Shown here piece after piece: positions 1 to 10,619 of a stretch of 57,682 bases of DNA. Source of the DNA: Multifurca ochricompacta (Eukaryota > Basidiomycota > Agaricomycetes > Russulales > Russulaceae). The translations under genes were made by a program, and so were the position numbers. The notes beneath the pieces were generated by a model. That model was given only the letters and a program-made list of their open reading frames with translations, was not told the origin of the DNA and made no database searches. Position 1 is the stretch's first letter. Each line of letters opens with the position of its first letter. The stretch covers positions 1-57,682 of the forward strand of contig WTXG01000226.1 of the NCBI GenBank assembly GCA_022496185.1. The letters run 5' to 3'.

Positions 1-811
1 CCCAGGGTCTGCGCTACCGTCATCCTTGCCTCCTCCTGAGTGAGTCGGTCCAACCTCTGTAACACAGCCTCAATATCACTCTCCCCCAACAGCTTCTTTG
101 CAAATTTCTCTGGGCCACGTTGAATGATGAGGATTATGTGCCATGAAGGATTCACTTACTGAACCGTCCTTGTTTGATCTGTTTCGTCGCCAGGGCGAGC
201 ACGGAGAGCACTTCGACCATTATCTTAACGATTACATCGGCCATCGCAGGGTTGAATGGGATTTCGGTATAAATGTGGAGACGTTTGAGGAAACTTCCGA
301 CGCATTCAAAGAGGTCAAGCAGAGCGTCGTAACTCGAACTGACACACCAGCAGCCTTAATATACCAGGACATCATAAAGGGTCCCGTTGGAGATATGGAC
401 ACACGTTACTTACCGCAAGGAGGACGTCTATGCCGACGAAGATTGCTTTTGCAGGTTGGAAGGGTACCTGTATTTGCCAAAAACGTGAAGGGGATACTGG
501 ACGACAAAACCCAAGACTCACCAAACTAACGGCCTCACCAAGAAAACCAGAAAACGCATGAACGACCTTCACCACGGGGTTAAGCCAGTCGATCAATTTC
601 CGATTTCCGTCTCGATAGTCTTTAAATTCCTTGGCTTTTACTTTGAGGAGGTCGAGGACGGCATCGGAAGAGTCGCATTTCTGGAGGTCTTCCAGGAAAG
701 GACTTCCTCCTTTTGTGAGATCGATTCCGTCTGCTTGGCGTAGTCATCTAACGCATCTAGGATCAATCGAAAATTTGCAGAAGATATCGTCGTAGTCGTC
801 GTCAAAGACAT
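1..811 (-). pseudogene. Goodbye-domain STAND/NLR N-terminus, decayed, runs off left edge
   Basis: The minus strand encodes the N-terminal part of a fungal STAND receptor. The start is ATG at 811-809; exons read as 522-811, 414-467, 160-354 and 1-109, separated by 50-60 bp GT-AG introns. The product aligns segment by segment with the first exons of the receptor at 15855-21094: the pieces QPAKAIFVGIDVLLA, SSYDALLDLFE, LALATKQIKQGRFS and RLTQEEA all have counterparts there. These belong to the Goodbye domain that precedes NACHT in many agaricomycete NLRs. Three small indels break the frame: one base lost near 739, one near 338, and two lost near 44. Exon lengths 290 and 195 are each one short of the phase seen in the paralogue. 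I call it a pseudogene. Assembly error remains possible, and the NACHT and repeat parts lie outside the window. Confidence 0.8.
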
Positions 812-1013
812 TTTATAAAGCAGTGGCAGAGCCGTCGTTGGTGTGGACAGGCCCTGCGTACTTGCAGGCCCAGGACACAACCTATGGCTAGTTGTAGGTG
901 ACGCACATGATAGATGCTGTGCGCGCTTGATAAAAGAAATGAGAGGCTGAACCGGAGGTAGTGGACCAACCAACAGCCTATACTTTACTGCTCACTTCAC
1001 TTCACAGCAACGC

Positions 1014-1955
1014 ATGGTTCGGTTTAAAGTACTTGTCCCTCTCTTTCTTTTTACCTGGCATGACATGGCAATTTTTTATTAAACCAAATACCTTCTGCGT
1101 TTTATTTTTCACATCCAGAATCGCTGGTTCCTCGTCGAATTTATTCCCGCTCCATCCAACAACAACAACAACAACAATGACGACAACAAGAGCGATTCCA
1201 AATATACTCCCATATCGCAATCCCTGTCGTTTCCCTCTCCAGATACGACAACGATAACGACAATATCGACAAAGGACATTTTTAACGCGCTGAAGCAAAG
1301 CGTATTGTTCCATTTTGGTGATACGGGTTGGGGAGAAGTTGGTGCTTCGCTCGCCGGTGTGTCTTCCTTCCTTCCTTCCGTTCTCTCCTTCCTCCCTTAT
1401 CATTCATTCTTTTTTTTTTTGGGGGGGCGAACGAAATACTCCCACTCAGTCAAGTATTTTTCACAGAGAACCATCTATGTATCATACGCGTAGCGCGGGG
1501 GGAAGCAGCACGTACGACCTGGGCTGCACTCGTACTCCTAGACCGACTTGGAGCTGGAGGAATTGGTGAGACCGATGGCGGGGATAATAAGGGTCATCAT
1601 CATCATCGTCATCACTACATAGTTGTGCCGCATGTGATTCACGTCTCTGGTGCGTTTATATTACCGCGTGCGCGCGCGCATACTCTCCTTGTTTATTTCC
1701 TCTCTATTCAATTTAGGTACGCTTAAGCACGCGCAGATTGCGGCGATTGAATGGAATCGGGAGGCCATTGCACGGGTGAAGGCAGGTGGTGGTGGTGGTA
1801 ATAGTGGTACGTTATCATGCCCCTTTTCTCTCTCTTGTTCCTCAGTCCTCATGGGGGGATCGTATCGGTGTGTAGTACTTCAGCGCACGACGACGGGCGA
1901 CGTGTTAGGACATTTGGAAACGATCATACAGGAAATCGAGGACCTGCAAGACTGA
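1014..1955 (+). CDS. POP5: RNase P/MRP protein subunit POP5
   Basis: POP5 is a small conserved subunit of nuclear RNase P and RNase MRP, which process pre-tRNA and pre-rRNA. Exons read as 1014-1028, 1119-1356, 1467-1649, 1717-1806 and 1846-1955. Exon 1 encodes only MVRFK, and exon 2 opens with NRWFLVEFIP, together the POP5 N-terminal signature. Next come an Asn-rich insert made by a CAA/AAC repeat, the block ALKQSVLFHFGDTGWGEV, CIIRVARGEAARTTWAALVLL, and VIHVSGTLKHAQ followed by a conserved Asn-Arg. The last 39-bp intron is a multiple of three and could be retained. One oddity: the expected motif VKYFS lies at 1450-1463 in the wrong frame. Only an acceptor 17 bp downstream (at 1466) keeps the frame open, skipping that motif, so a 1-nt deletion or alternative splicing is possible. 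Identification is secure; exon 3 is not. Confidence 0.9.
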
Positions 1956-2142
1956 CTTACATCTCACATCCAACAAACCACACAATAGACCAATCCTTCC
2001 ACACTTCTAATTTTTTGTTTACTAATCCAAAAAAGGCACACTAATGGGCACCGGCTACCCCAAAATATTTAGCTTTTGGCTCTAGTTCCTGAAATATCAG
2101 ACGTGTGATACACGATATACCACAATCTATAAGCTAGAGAAG

Positions 2143-2159
2143 TTTTTTTTAAAAAAAAA
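2143..2159. repeat. T8A9 homopolymer palindrome
   Basis: Eight T followed by nine A lie between the convergent 3' ends of POP5 and MDP1. The run could help terminate or process either transcript. The 1956-2227 gap shows nothing else. Confidence 0.6.
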
Positions 2160-2227
2160 TCTACATCCCGCACTAGGTTAAAGTCCTGAGAAAGGCGGCT
2201 GGCCATTCTTTGGGCCGGCGAAGTAAA

Positions 2228-3219
2228 CTAAGTCGCGGCGTCGGGTAAAGCATCCAAGACTTTCTCTAGGTGCTTAGCCCTCCAGCTTTCCAGGCCCCGT
2301 TCGAAGCAGGTGTTGTTAACTCCGCGTGAAACCAAGTGGAAAGTGACACCTTGTTAAAGTAGTAGGCGTCAAGAGCGAGCCAAATAGAATTAAAGACGCT
2401 CAGGCGATGGCCCACCTAGTGATTCGACGTTCCTATTCCGTAGCTCGTCGTCGAAGAATAGCTAGAAAGATAAGTGAAAATTGGCCATAATACGTGTGGC
2501 AGAAGATTCACCATCTCAGAATATGGTATCCCCGTCTTTTTGTGTAGCTGTTTAAAGTGGGTTATCTTTGAGCCTAAATAAGGGAACAAGGGTACAAGGA
2601 ATCTGCGTATCAGCGGGCAGGCGATGGCCCTCGGATCTGTATGACCAACGTACCAGGGTATATTTCAAGCTGATCAAAAAACCCGATAGCAGGCATGGCT
2701 GGCGATTCCGGATTCCCCGCCTTCGGAGGTAGAAGCAAAAGAGCGAGAGCTCGGCGTGCGCTTGATTCATTGCATTTGGTGGATTATTTTGTCAGACACA
2801 AAAAAATACTTACAGAACAGTTGCAGTCGTTCGAGAACAAGCGGCAATGACGACACCAGCAGCACGTAATCGGTGCAAAATCTGTGGGACTTCGTGATAG
2901 AAAGCTACTGTGTCCCCATATCTGATCTCCCATAAGTGAGACGCTATCAGTTGAAATATGTAGGGAATGTACTTGTCATGAACCTCATTCAACGTATCTC
3001 CATCACGTTCCAGTGGTGCTTAGTCAAAGGGACGATGTCAATGAAGTAAAGCAGCAGGCCACCACTGACAGCTACATACAACTGACATGGGAATCGATCC
3101 ACAAGGGCCATAGGGTATAACTGCGCCAATGTCCTGTAAGTCGGGCATAAAAATAGGAAGAAGATATGAACATACTCTAAATCAAATGCCACGAGCTTGG
3201 GGAGTCTACTAGTAGCCAT
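2228..3219 (-). CDS. MDP1: Magnesium-dependent phosphatase 1 (HAD family)
   Basis: The product is a cytosolic HAD-superfamily phosphatase of the MDP-1 type, thought to act on protein phosphotyrosine and small sugar phosphates. Eight exons on the minus strand read 3176-3219, 3083-3120, 2973-3018, 2814-2921, 2654-2760, 2512-2573, 2416-2461 and 2228-2349. They sum to 573 nt, giving 190 residues, with every intron 50-80 bp and GT-AG. HAD motif I is split across intron 1 and reads LVAFDLDYTLWPLW, with both catalytic aspartates present. Motif II is VVIAACSRT. Further on are FFDQLEIYPG, the Lys of SKITHF, motif III LFFDDELRN, and GVTFHLVSRGV. An upstream in-frame ATG at 3228 would add three residues. 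The gene is convergent with POP5 and divergent from the LRR gene. No lesions were seen. Confidence 0.95.
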
Positions 3220-3613
3220 CAGCACCACCTGGGGGATAGATAGAGATGGGGAGAAAGATAGGTTAGGGTTGCATTATCTGTACGTGGGTCATGGACCGAC
3301 ACGGACTATTTCCGACAAATGGACTGAATTGCGTCGCGCATACGCATAACTACTGTCATCGTATGAGGGTAATATCGATTTCAATAGCTGAGTATAACCA
3401 GAAGTATATTTGCGACAACAGGAAAGTATCTTAACACACAACAGAACACAGAACACAGAATGAGTTGGTTGACCCGATGAAGAGCGAGCGGAACGGGCAT
3501 TGTCGGCGTATGAAACGGAGTTTTATTTTCCGGCAGCCGGCAGTTAATCCAGGGGCGAGTCACCGTACCCCACAATTCTTTTTCTTGATTCCTACCTCCC
3601 CCTCCATGTCACT
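3220..3613. other. Divergent promoter region, MDP1 / LRR gene
   Basis: This 394-bp gap separates two divergently transcribed genes. A pyrimidine-rich tract (3590-3606) precedes the LRR gene start, and an out-of-frame ATG lies at 3605. No clear TATA box or coding segment was found. Confidence 0.4.
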
Positions 3614-5592
3614 ATGTTCAAACGACCGCTCCTTGATTTAAGAAATCCTTGCTATTCTCCCTCAGAGACAGCATCGTCATTCCTTGAAAATATTTCTGGC
3701 TCTTTCGTCGGCCCACCTGCATCGCGCGACCAGTACCTCCTCTCCTTCTTGGCTCGGCTCATTTACCCCTCTTATGGGATCATGGAAGATCTTCTCACTT
3801 CCTCGAAACTCTGCGATACTGCACACTCGCTTGCACAAGAGTTTCCTCGCTGTTCCGAAGGTCCCTCGTCTGATGACAACGTTATACCTTTCTCTCCTAC
3901 CCTAGGCATTCAGACTTTTCGATCGCTATCGATGCAGCTCCCTAACGTGCCCGTCAAGCGCCGAGCATCTTTGCTAGACAATAATAGAGACGCTGGTCTT
4001 CGTTCATCTGTTATTCTCGGGATGAGCCTAGGCAAGCGCAAGTACGCGTCCATTTCGACTCCATCCACGACCTTCAGCGATCTTTGCGGGTCTTCTAAGC
4101 GCATACGCTCATCTTTGACACTCAATCAGTCCTCCTTTGAAGTCATGAAGGCAGACCAGTTTGTCGATCTAAACAGCCTCGCGCGTCTTAACTGGTCATG
4201 TTCCGATGAATCCGAATTGATTTTCCCGAAAAGAGTTGACCCTATATCTCTCGTGAACTGTGATGACTCACTTGCTCTTGTTCGAGGTTTGTATTTGGAT
4301 CATTCTGATGGCCCCATCTACTCCGGCTCTGCGCATCGGTTTTCACACACACCCTCTCTTGAGTAGCATATATGCCGTGCTCTTGTTTTATCATTGTACT
4401 CGTTTTGTGGAAGGCTCATGTCAGTAGGTTCGTTCTGAAGGCTGACACACATCATCTTTTCAGAAAGCTCCCTCTCGACGTCAAGCCATGCAGCTATTGC
4501 TCCTCAATCCTCTCAGTTTCTGGACTTACTGAAGACAGAGTCTCTTTGGAAAGGGACATGTGACGAAGGCCAGAGCCTTCAATCTGTTACCTTGCAAGTT
4601 GTAGTAGATGGCCTGGAAGAAGGCGGTAGGCGGACTTACTTGCGCTATGGTCTTCCACTATACATCTGCAGGTCCACTTGATGCCCATTTATTTGACACC
4701 CTTGGTAAATCCCCTATCGGACGACTTGACCTTCAGAGTTTCTTTTCAGACCAGCTTGGCTTCAACCCTCGCAAGTTAGATGGTATTCTTCAAGGTGTGG
4801 TAGAAGGCGTCGAGTTTCATATTATTCATTTTAATATCGTCGCGACCTTCAGTTTTCAGAAATCCGGATAAGTTTCGTTACCTTTCCGCTCTTTCGCTCG
4901 AGAATATCTCCTTGCACGACGATGACCTCCTCTGCATCCACCACTTGCCAAGTCTCTCTGACCTGAACCTCAACTGTACGGGGATAGGTGATGTGGGGTA
5001 TGCGTCACCCTCTCCCATCCCTACTTTCTGCCAGCTGTGTTCCAGGGTGTTCTACCTCGTCACGCTACGCCGCACACTCACTACCCTCATGCTGCGCGCC
5101 AACAAACTGATCACTGATGGGGCTGTACCGGCCTTGTTGTTTTTTTTGCACCTGAATGTACTTGGTTTGCGTGCACGACGCTCAGCATGACTGGACTACG
5201 CCTTCTTACACCTTTTTCTGGCCATCTCTTCCTCGACGTCCCAACTAATTGTGAGGTGTATCTTGATTGTGCGCCTCACCTCCCGCCTGCCTCGAACCAT
5301 CACTGACGACAGATCAGCACTGCACACTCAATACATCCTTTCACCCCTCCCACCTTTAATCACTCGGCCTGAGGCGGTGCATGCGCTGGAGCTCATGGCT
5401 CTCAGGCGAAACCTCTCTGCGCACGCAATGCACAACCCGGAGATAAGCACGAAAGGGGGCAAGGAAGACTTGTGTGCGCGGCTTGTAGAGTTACTCGAAC
5501 GGCGCAGAGGTGACTTGGCTGTGCGCGAAATGGTGTGGCGGAGCCGCGACCCAGAAGAGAGTACAGAAAGCAGCGATGAATTTTCAGTATGA
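3614..5592 (+). CDS. Leucine-rich-repeat protein with SAP-like C-terminus
   Basis: I do not recognise a named family. A six-exon model keeps phase: 3614-4286, 4464-4671, 4750-4794, 4860-4997, 5046-5250 and 5318-5592. The first ~225 residues are low-complexity, Ser-rich and basic, with KRRAS and KRKYAS patches resembling nuclear signals. The middle exons encode LRR-like units: YLSALSLENISLHDDDLLCI, then LPSLSDLNLNCTGIGDVG, then LRRTLTTLMLRANKLITDGA. The C-terminus has a SAP-like helix-turn-helix pattern (LMALRRNLSAHAM, then GGKEDLCARLVELLERRR), which would suit DNA or chromatin binding. One frameshift is needed between about 5140 and 5185, near a run of eight T, where LNVLGL passes into TTLSMTGLRLL; exon 5 is one base short of the required phase. 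This may be a sequence error or a real lesion. The function is inferred only from the fold. Confidence 0.72.
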
Positions 5593-7360
5593 CCCCGCTC
5601 TCTCAGAAGCCGGGATGTAATGGCCAAGGCAACGTAACTTTGTTCGTAAATGTGCAGTTTGTGTGGTGACGCGGCCAACGTCCACCTGTCCCCATACCCC
5701 CATGTACTTGGAAATTCTCTGTGCCGCGTTGAGGAAGATTCAGACCCGGAGAGGGCTAAATATATATATGTTTTCGCCTCCAACTGTGTGGCATTGCTGT
5801 GTGAGTGCCGTGCCGTAAGTCCAGCCCATGAGGCAGTGCTCATTTCGCGGACAGAGGGCATCCACCCCCCGCAATCAGTATCTCCTACCTCACGTAACTA
5901 ACTATTTCACACCCGTACAGTCAGCGCATGGTACTAGTGGGATTCTTGTTTATTTCATTCTCCGATATGTGCGCTGACAATAAGATAGCATGTATGTCCT
6001 ACAAGCACAAATGGACTAGCGTTACACGGAAATGACTACGACCTCGCTTCATATCTTCGCTTCGAGATTCTCGGATGAGTTGCCAGAGTGATGTATCTGA
6101 AGCAACCAAGACAACTGACTGAAATTTGCATGGTTGAAAATTTTATCATCACCGAGTAAACATAGCTGTCACGAAAAATGGTGCAGTGCACAGCGCGTTA
6201 GAATGTATGTGTAGATATGTAGATATGGATGAAAGCTCGCTCCTCGCTCCTCTTCGGAATGGGGTGACTGACTGTGGTCGACGAGTGATCACGTGGTCAT
6301 CGTCACGTTCGCTTTTGTTTTGAACTGTGTGAACCTGTTTTGAACTATGTAAACCTGCCACCAGGATTGGCATGTTTTTTAAATGTCTTTACGCGAGGAA
6401 GATTGATGTGAATTGACTAGCTTGCGAGCCGGAGGGTATCGCGGAGGGTATCGTTTGACATCATCATAATCCGCTGGGAGGGGCGCCGAGTCACAACTGT
6501 CGACAGGGGCTGAATGCGGCACCAACAATTAGGTACGTGGCGAACTATGGCGATAGCGATAGTAGTGTAGTGATAAACCCCCTCCTCCTTCTGAAAGGCT
6601 CAAAAAGGAGATATTGTGATGGACATTATGCGACCTCAAGCCCGTTAAACAGCCCAACTTTGCGCGTTCTTTCCTTGATTTAATTTTCAAAATCCTTTTT
6701 GTCTGCCGCCGCAAAGCACAGAGCCGACACAATAGAATCCACGCCGTGCCCAAAATCAGAAATCTTAAATTCAGGTCAATCTTCGAAATAAAACATACCA
6801 TACCGCCGCTTACAAATTGGGCATCCCTCTTTGTCGCGCTCAGAGGAGTGTTTAGCCTCCCCCAGATACGATCAGGAGATTTCCATTCGCGTCAATCCCT
6901 GCGTCTCTTCTTCCTGCAGCCCTGGTAGTTCAGAGGTCAGTGGACTTGTCGAGTTATCGCCATGATAGGCGTCGTGTGCAATGTCAGTCGGCATTCCAAT
7001 GGCATGGAGAAGTGGCCAGAGAGGAAACTCACCTTGGGAGGAACATCTCGTCGAAGGAGAGATCAAAAAGCTGTGAGGCAGTCACGAAGAAATCAGTGTC
7101 ACCTGAGCCCTGAGAGGCTTGATCAAATGCCCAAACCAGTGTTTCTGTCCCTCAATTCCAACGCCACACCCGTCGACAAAGCAAGTGAGAGGTGAGAGAA
7201 AAATCACACTCCTTTCATATTGCTTTTGTTTCACTATCTCATGATCATGATAAGGTCATGAGACCAGTACAGTGCCCAATTCACCTTACCCATTTCTGGT
7301 AGTTTGGGTTTCGGTCGGTGCGACTCGGGATCTTTCGAGATTATCGGGACCCGTCAATTG
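5593..7360. other. Gene-poor interval, possible small minus-strand gene
   Basis: No gene could be confirmed here. The best candidate is a minus-strand open segment around 7150-7033. It is rich in Asp, Phe and Leu (DTDFFVTASQLFDLSFDEMF) and ends at a good GTGAGT donor. A possible downstream exon near 6922-6890 ends in the basic run KKRRRD. This could be a short acidic/basic nuclear protein or chance. The rest (5593-6850) shows only short, unrelated frames. Confidence 0.25.
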
Positions 7361-7829
7361 ATGGCACCTCACAACATGGATCTAAAATTAGGTACCTATC
7401 ACAATGGGTTAGTCTTAACGGTACCTGAGCCTAGTTATCTCAGTTGTAGAGGCACTCCAGCTGACATCCTTATCAAGATATTTTTTGCTTCTCGTTTTGA
7501 ACGTTGCTTCTACTACATTGAAGGACAAGAGAAGGTACTGGGATGGCTCATCTCGGCCCACGTTTCTCGTCCATGGAGATACATCGCAAAAACGAATCCC
7601 CTCTTGTGGAGACGCATCATCTTCAATATCGGCTTGTGTTGAACACAGAGAGAAGATAATCTCACGCTCACAATTAACAACGCTCGTCATTGCGATCGAA
7701 CCGCGATCGAACCGACCGACATCATCACCATTCATTTTACATAATGAGGCATTGAGGCACCCCTGCCAAGACTGTGCCACTACCCATAACATGTCTGCAG
7801 AATTTTCTTTAACATGCAAATCGATGTGA
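7361..7829 (+). pseudogene. F-box-like protein fragment
   Basis: From ATG 7361 the frame encodes GTPADILIKIF, then after about 30 residues LISAHVSRPWRYIAKTNPLL. This follows the F-box-like pattern common in agaricomycetes, in which a Pro-containing first helix is followed by Val-x-x-x-Trp-Arg-x-Ile-Ala. The frame stops at 7642. A second frame continues weakly (EHREKIISRSQLTTLVIAI) to 7829, suggesting a frameshift or an unrecognised intron. No LRR or substrate-binding part follows, and the OYE gene begins immediately after on the other strand. A truncated F-box gene is the likeliest reading. Confidence 0.5.
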
Positions 7830-7834
7830 ATCCC

Positions 7835-9163
7835 CTACGCCTTTACCGAGGCGACCTGTTCAGAGAAGGGGTAGTCGATGTATCCAGCCGCTTCTTCCGG
7901 AGTGTAGAAAGTATCACGGTTATACGGTGTCAGAGCGAGGTCTTCCTTCAGACGTAAGGGAAGATCGGGCTGTGATACGATCGTTAGAGTGAAGCCAAAA
8001 AGCTGACAATACTTTTTAATTCTCTACTTACGTTGGCGAGGAAGTGACGACCAAACGCGACCAAACCACCTTCGTTTTTAACGATTCTGATTGCGTCGCC
8101 ACGGTCTAAACCGCCTGCCGCGATGTATGGCCGATCGCCCCATGCCTTGCGTAAGAGATCGTTCGTGGCGTGTTGGTTCTCTTTCGAGAGACTCTCCTTG
8201 AGGTCGACGCTCATTCGTGGCTCGACGACATGGATATATGCGAGATTCGGGTGCGCATCACGAATGCGCTCGACGAGTGTGGTGAACGTAGGAAGCGGAT
8301 CTTTCATGCCCATACCTGACAAACGATATATATTTAAGCCAAGATCAAGAGTGCGCCAGGAAACTGCCATTTCTGACTTTGGAACTTGGACCAGGGGCTA
8401 AGACGGATCGCCGTCCTTTCCGCTCCTACAGCCTTCACAACAGCGTCGACGACCGCAAGGGGGAAACGTAAACGGTTTTCCACTGAACCCCCGTAATTGT
8501 CCGTCCGCTGGTTGGTTACATCCTGCAAGAACTGGTCGAGCAAGTACCCATTAGCTGAGTGTATTTCTACGCCATCAAATCCGGCCTCGATCGCGTTGCT
8601 TGCTGCTTTGGAATATAATTGGGTGTACTCCTTGATCTCCGAGACCGTAAGTTCACGAGGTACGACTGGCTCCTTCTTGATGGGTGAATAGTCGTCAATG
8701 AGGGGGATTGGGCTGGGGGCGACGACGTCAAAGTCACCATCCTCCTTGAGGATACCGGCGTCGGCGGAGCGACCGAGCGCCCAGAGCTGAAGGAAAATGA
8801 AAGAGCCTTTTGCGTGCACGACGTCCGTAATCTTTTGTTTGAAAAGGGTCAGCTCACAAAACAGTGGGTGGTAAAGACATCATAATCCACACTGACCGCT
8901 TTCCATCCAGCGATCTGGTCGGCATTCCAGATGCCGGGTACATTCGCATATCCAGTCGCCTGAGGGGCAATGAATGTGGCCTCGGTGATAATTAAAGTGC
9001 CGGGCACACCCGCGCGCTGACCGTAGTAAGTTTTGGCAAGTTCACCGTGAACGTGGGCCTTGCTGGCGCGGAAGCGAGTCAAAGGAGCCATTACGATGCG
9101 GTGCTGAACATTCAAGTTCCCGACGCGAATGGGTTGGAAGAGAGGGGCCAGAGAGGAAGCCAT
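7835..9163 (-). CDS. Old Yellow Enzyme (NADH:flavin oxidoreductase)
   Basis: The product is an FMN-dependent ene-reductase of the Old Yellow Enzyme family. It would use NAD(P)H to reduce activated C=C bonds of enones and quinones, probably in the cytosol. Exons 8897-9163, 8378-8831, 8032-8315 and 7835-7969 sum to 1140 nt, giving 379 residues, the usual length. The barrel starts LFQPIRVGNLNVQHRIVMAP. It contains LQLWALGR and the conserved IHSANGYLLDQF, whose His/Asn pair binds the substrate carbonyl, then NQRTDNYGGSVENR, the late-barrel IRLSPWS, the phosphate-binding region YIAAGG and VAFGRHFLANPDLP, and the C-terminal tail YTPEEAAGYIDYPF. All introns are 62-65 bp with clean splice sites. It appears intact. 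The substrate cannot be told from sequence. Confidence 0.97.
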
Positions 9164-9233
9164 TATGTTGGTTTGTTGGTTTGGGAAGTGCGTAGATAGG
9201 ATTGTTAGTCTGATCGTTGCTCAAAGCAGCGGA

Positions 9234-9241
9234 TTTATATA
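9234..9241 (-). promoter_or_regulatory. TATA box of the OYE gene
   Basis: TATATAAA on the minus strand lies about 71 bp upstream of the OYE start codon, a normal spacing for a short fungal 5' UTR. The rest of 9164-9442 shows no other clear element. Confidence 0.6.
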
Positions 9242-9442
9242 CATGATTTGTTTCGCTGAGTCATGGTGAGAGGATACTTAATCATAATGTCCTTGCCTTG
9301 TCCCCTCCGTGTGTAGAAGCGTAGAAGAGAGATGAGAAATGTTTGTAATTATAATTGTAAGAGGTTCTTGATTACCGGTTGACCGCCGTCCGAACTCAAC
9401 CACGGCTATAGCTTCTACTCTCGTCAGCCACTTGGTTCCACT

Positions 9443-10342
9443 TAGTGATTGTCAAGGGGTTTCATACCCGCACGGGTAAGCGCCGCGGGTTTTTCCGAGG
9501 TACGGGTACGGGTATACGGCTCCCAACCCGTACCTACCCGCGCGGCGGGTTTGGCGGGTATAGGCGCCGATTATGCATTGACAAGATCAGTAGAATTTCC
9601 AAGATAAAACACATCTGCAGCCACACAAATACAAGATCTCGTCTGATGTATGCTACAGGGTGCTTTAAATATGTTCTAGTGTTATCCTACAAAATATAAA
9701 AGCAGATTAACGGTGCGATGTAAAATAAAATTCTTATCAGTGATCCACTTTCTTGAAAATCATGATGCATCTGTTTTATTAACGCGCGACCAATTTTGCC
9801 GGTCTGGCACTATCTAAAATACACTCTAGACTACTTAAGATTATATTGTAATCTAATTATCAAATTAGTTTACTGAAACAAGGCCCGCGTGTATCTAGAA
9901 GCTACATAGGGCAGTGACTACATTGCATCACATGGACCAGCATATTGTCTGATCTCCTTCCTATTAAGGAAGGTTGACTTAAACATGCAGAAATGTGCAT
10001 CCAGGGACTAGGACAGCCGCGCTTGTATGAAATGAAACCAGAATAATAAAATAATAATGTAAATAAAGAATCAATTTAATCTTCTGAATGTAAAACAACA
10101 ATTTTTGAGGGATCTTGAGTAGCCATAAATGAACACATTGTGTCCAAGTGCATATCTCCTTGACCGGGATGGCCCGGGCTGATTGTCCGAGATGCACGAT
10201 GCAAGTAAAGAACTTGCATGCATTTCATTTTATGGGTAACCTGGGTATCAAAACAAATATCCGGGGGTTACCCCTGCCAATAACTATGCATTCATCAATT
10301 ATTTTTGCATTCTGTGTGGTTATCTGACAGGCTTTTCATCAA
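9443..10342. mobile_element. hAT-type transposon, left-end fragment
   Basis: From TAGTGATTG at 9443 this sequence aligns with the first ~1.1 kb of the element at 36375-37826, with small indels, to about 10342. The right terminal repeat is missing, so it is a truncated copy. It keeps many CpG sites where the other copy has TpG or CpA. There is no transposase frame. Confidence 0.8.
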
Positions 10343-10619
10343 TGTTCGCACTATTGGCTCTCTCTCCTCAAGGCCGAGGAGGTGATTGTAGGATGCCGCC
10401 CCTAGTAGCGATGGCTCACTTATTATATGCACCGAGTCAGGGCACGTTTTTGTGCGCTCGCGGAGCGGTGGTGCCAAAGCATCGCCTTTTGTGCGCATGA
10501 CAGGATTGCAACGTGCCGTCGCGATGCGTGCCAACGAAACGGGCGGCTTGGCTGCTCTACGCCAGCCTTATCGGCCGCCAGAAATTGTGCTCGTGGGGAA
10601 GAATTTCGCAAAAACATAG
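10343..10619. other. Unassigned spacer
   Basis: Open frames occur on both strands but none shows a recognisable motif. Confidence 0.3.

Noticed and set aside
1002..1403. Minus-strand frame with an apparent Val-rich membrane helix
   Set aside because: It is the antisense of the CAA-type repeat in POP5 exon 2.
5328..5861. 177-residue minus-strand frame
   Set aside because: It overlaps the better-supported SAP-like exon on the plus strand and has no motif.
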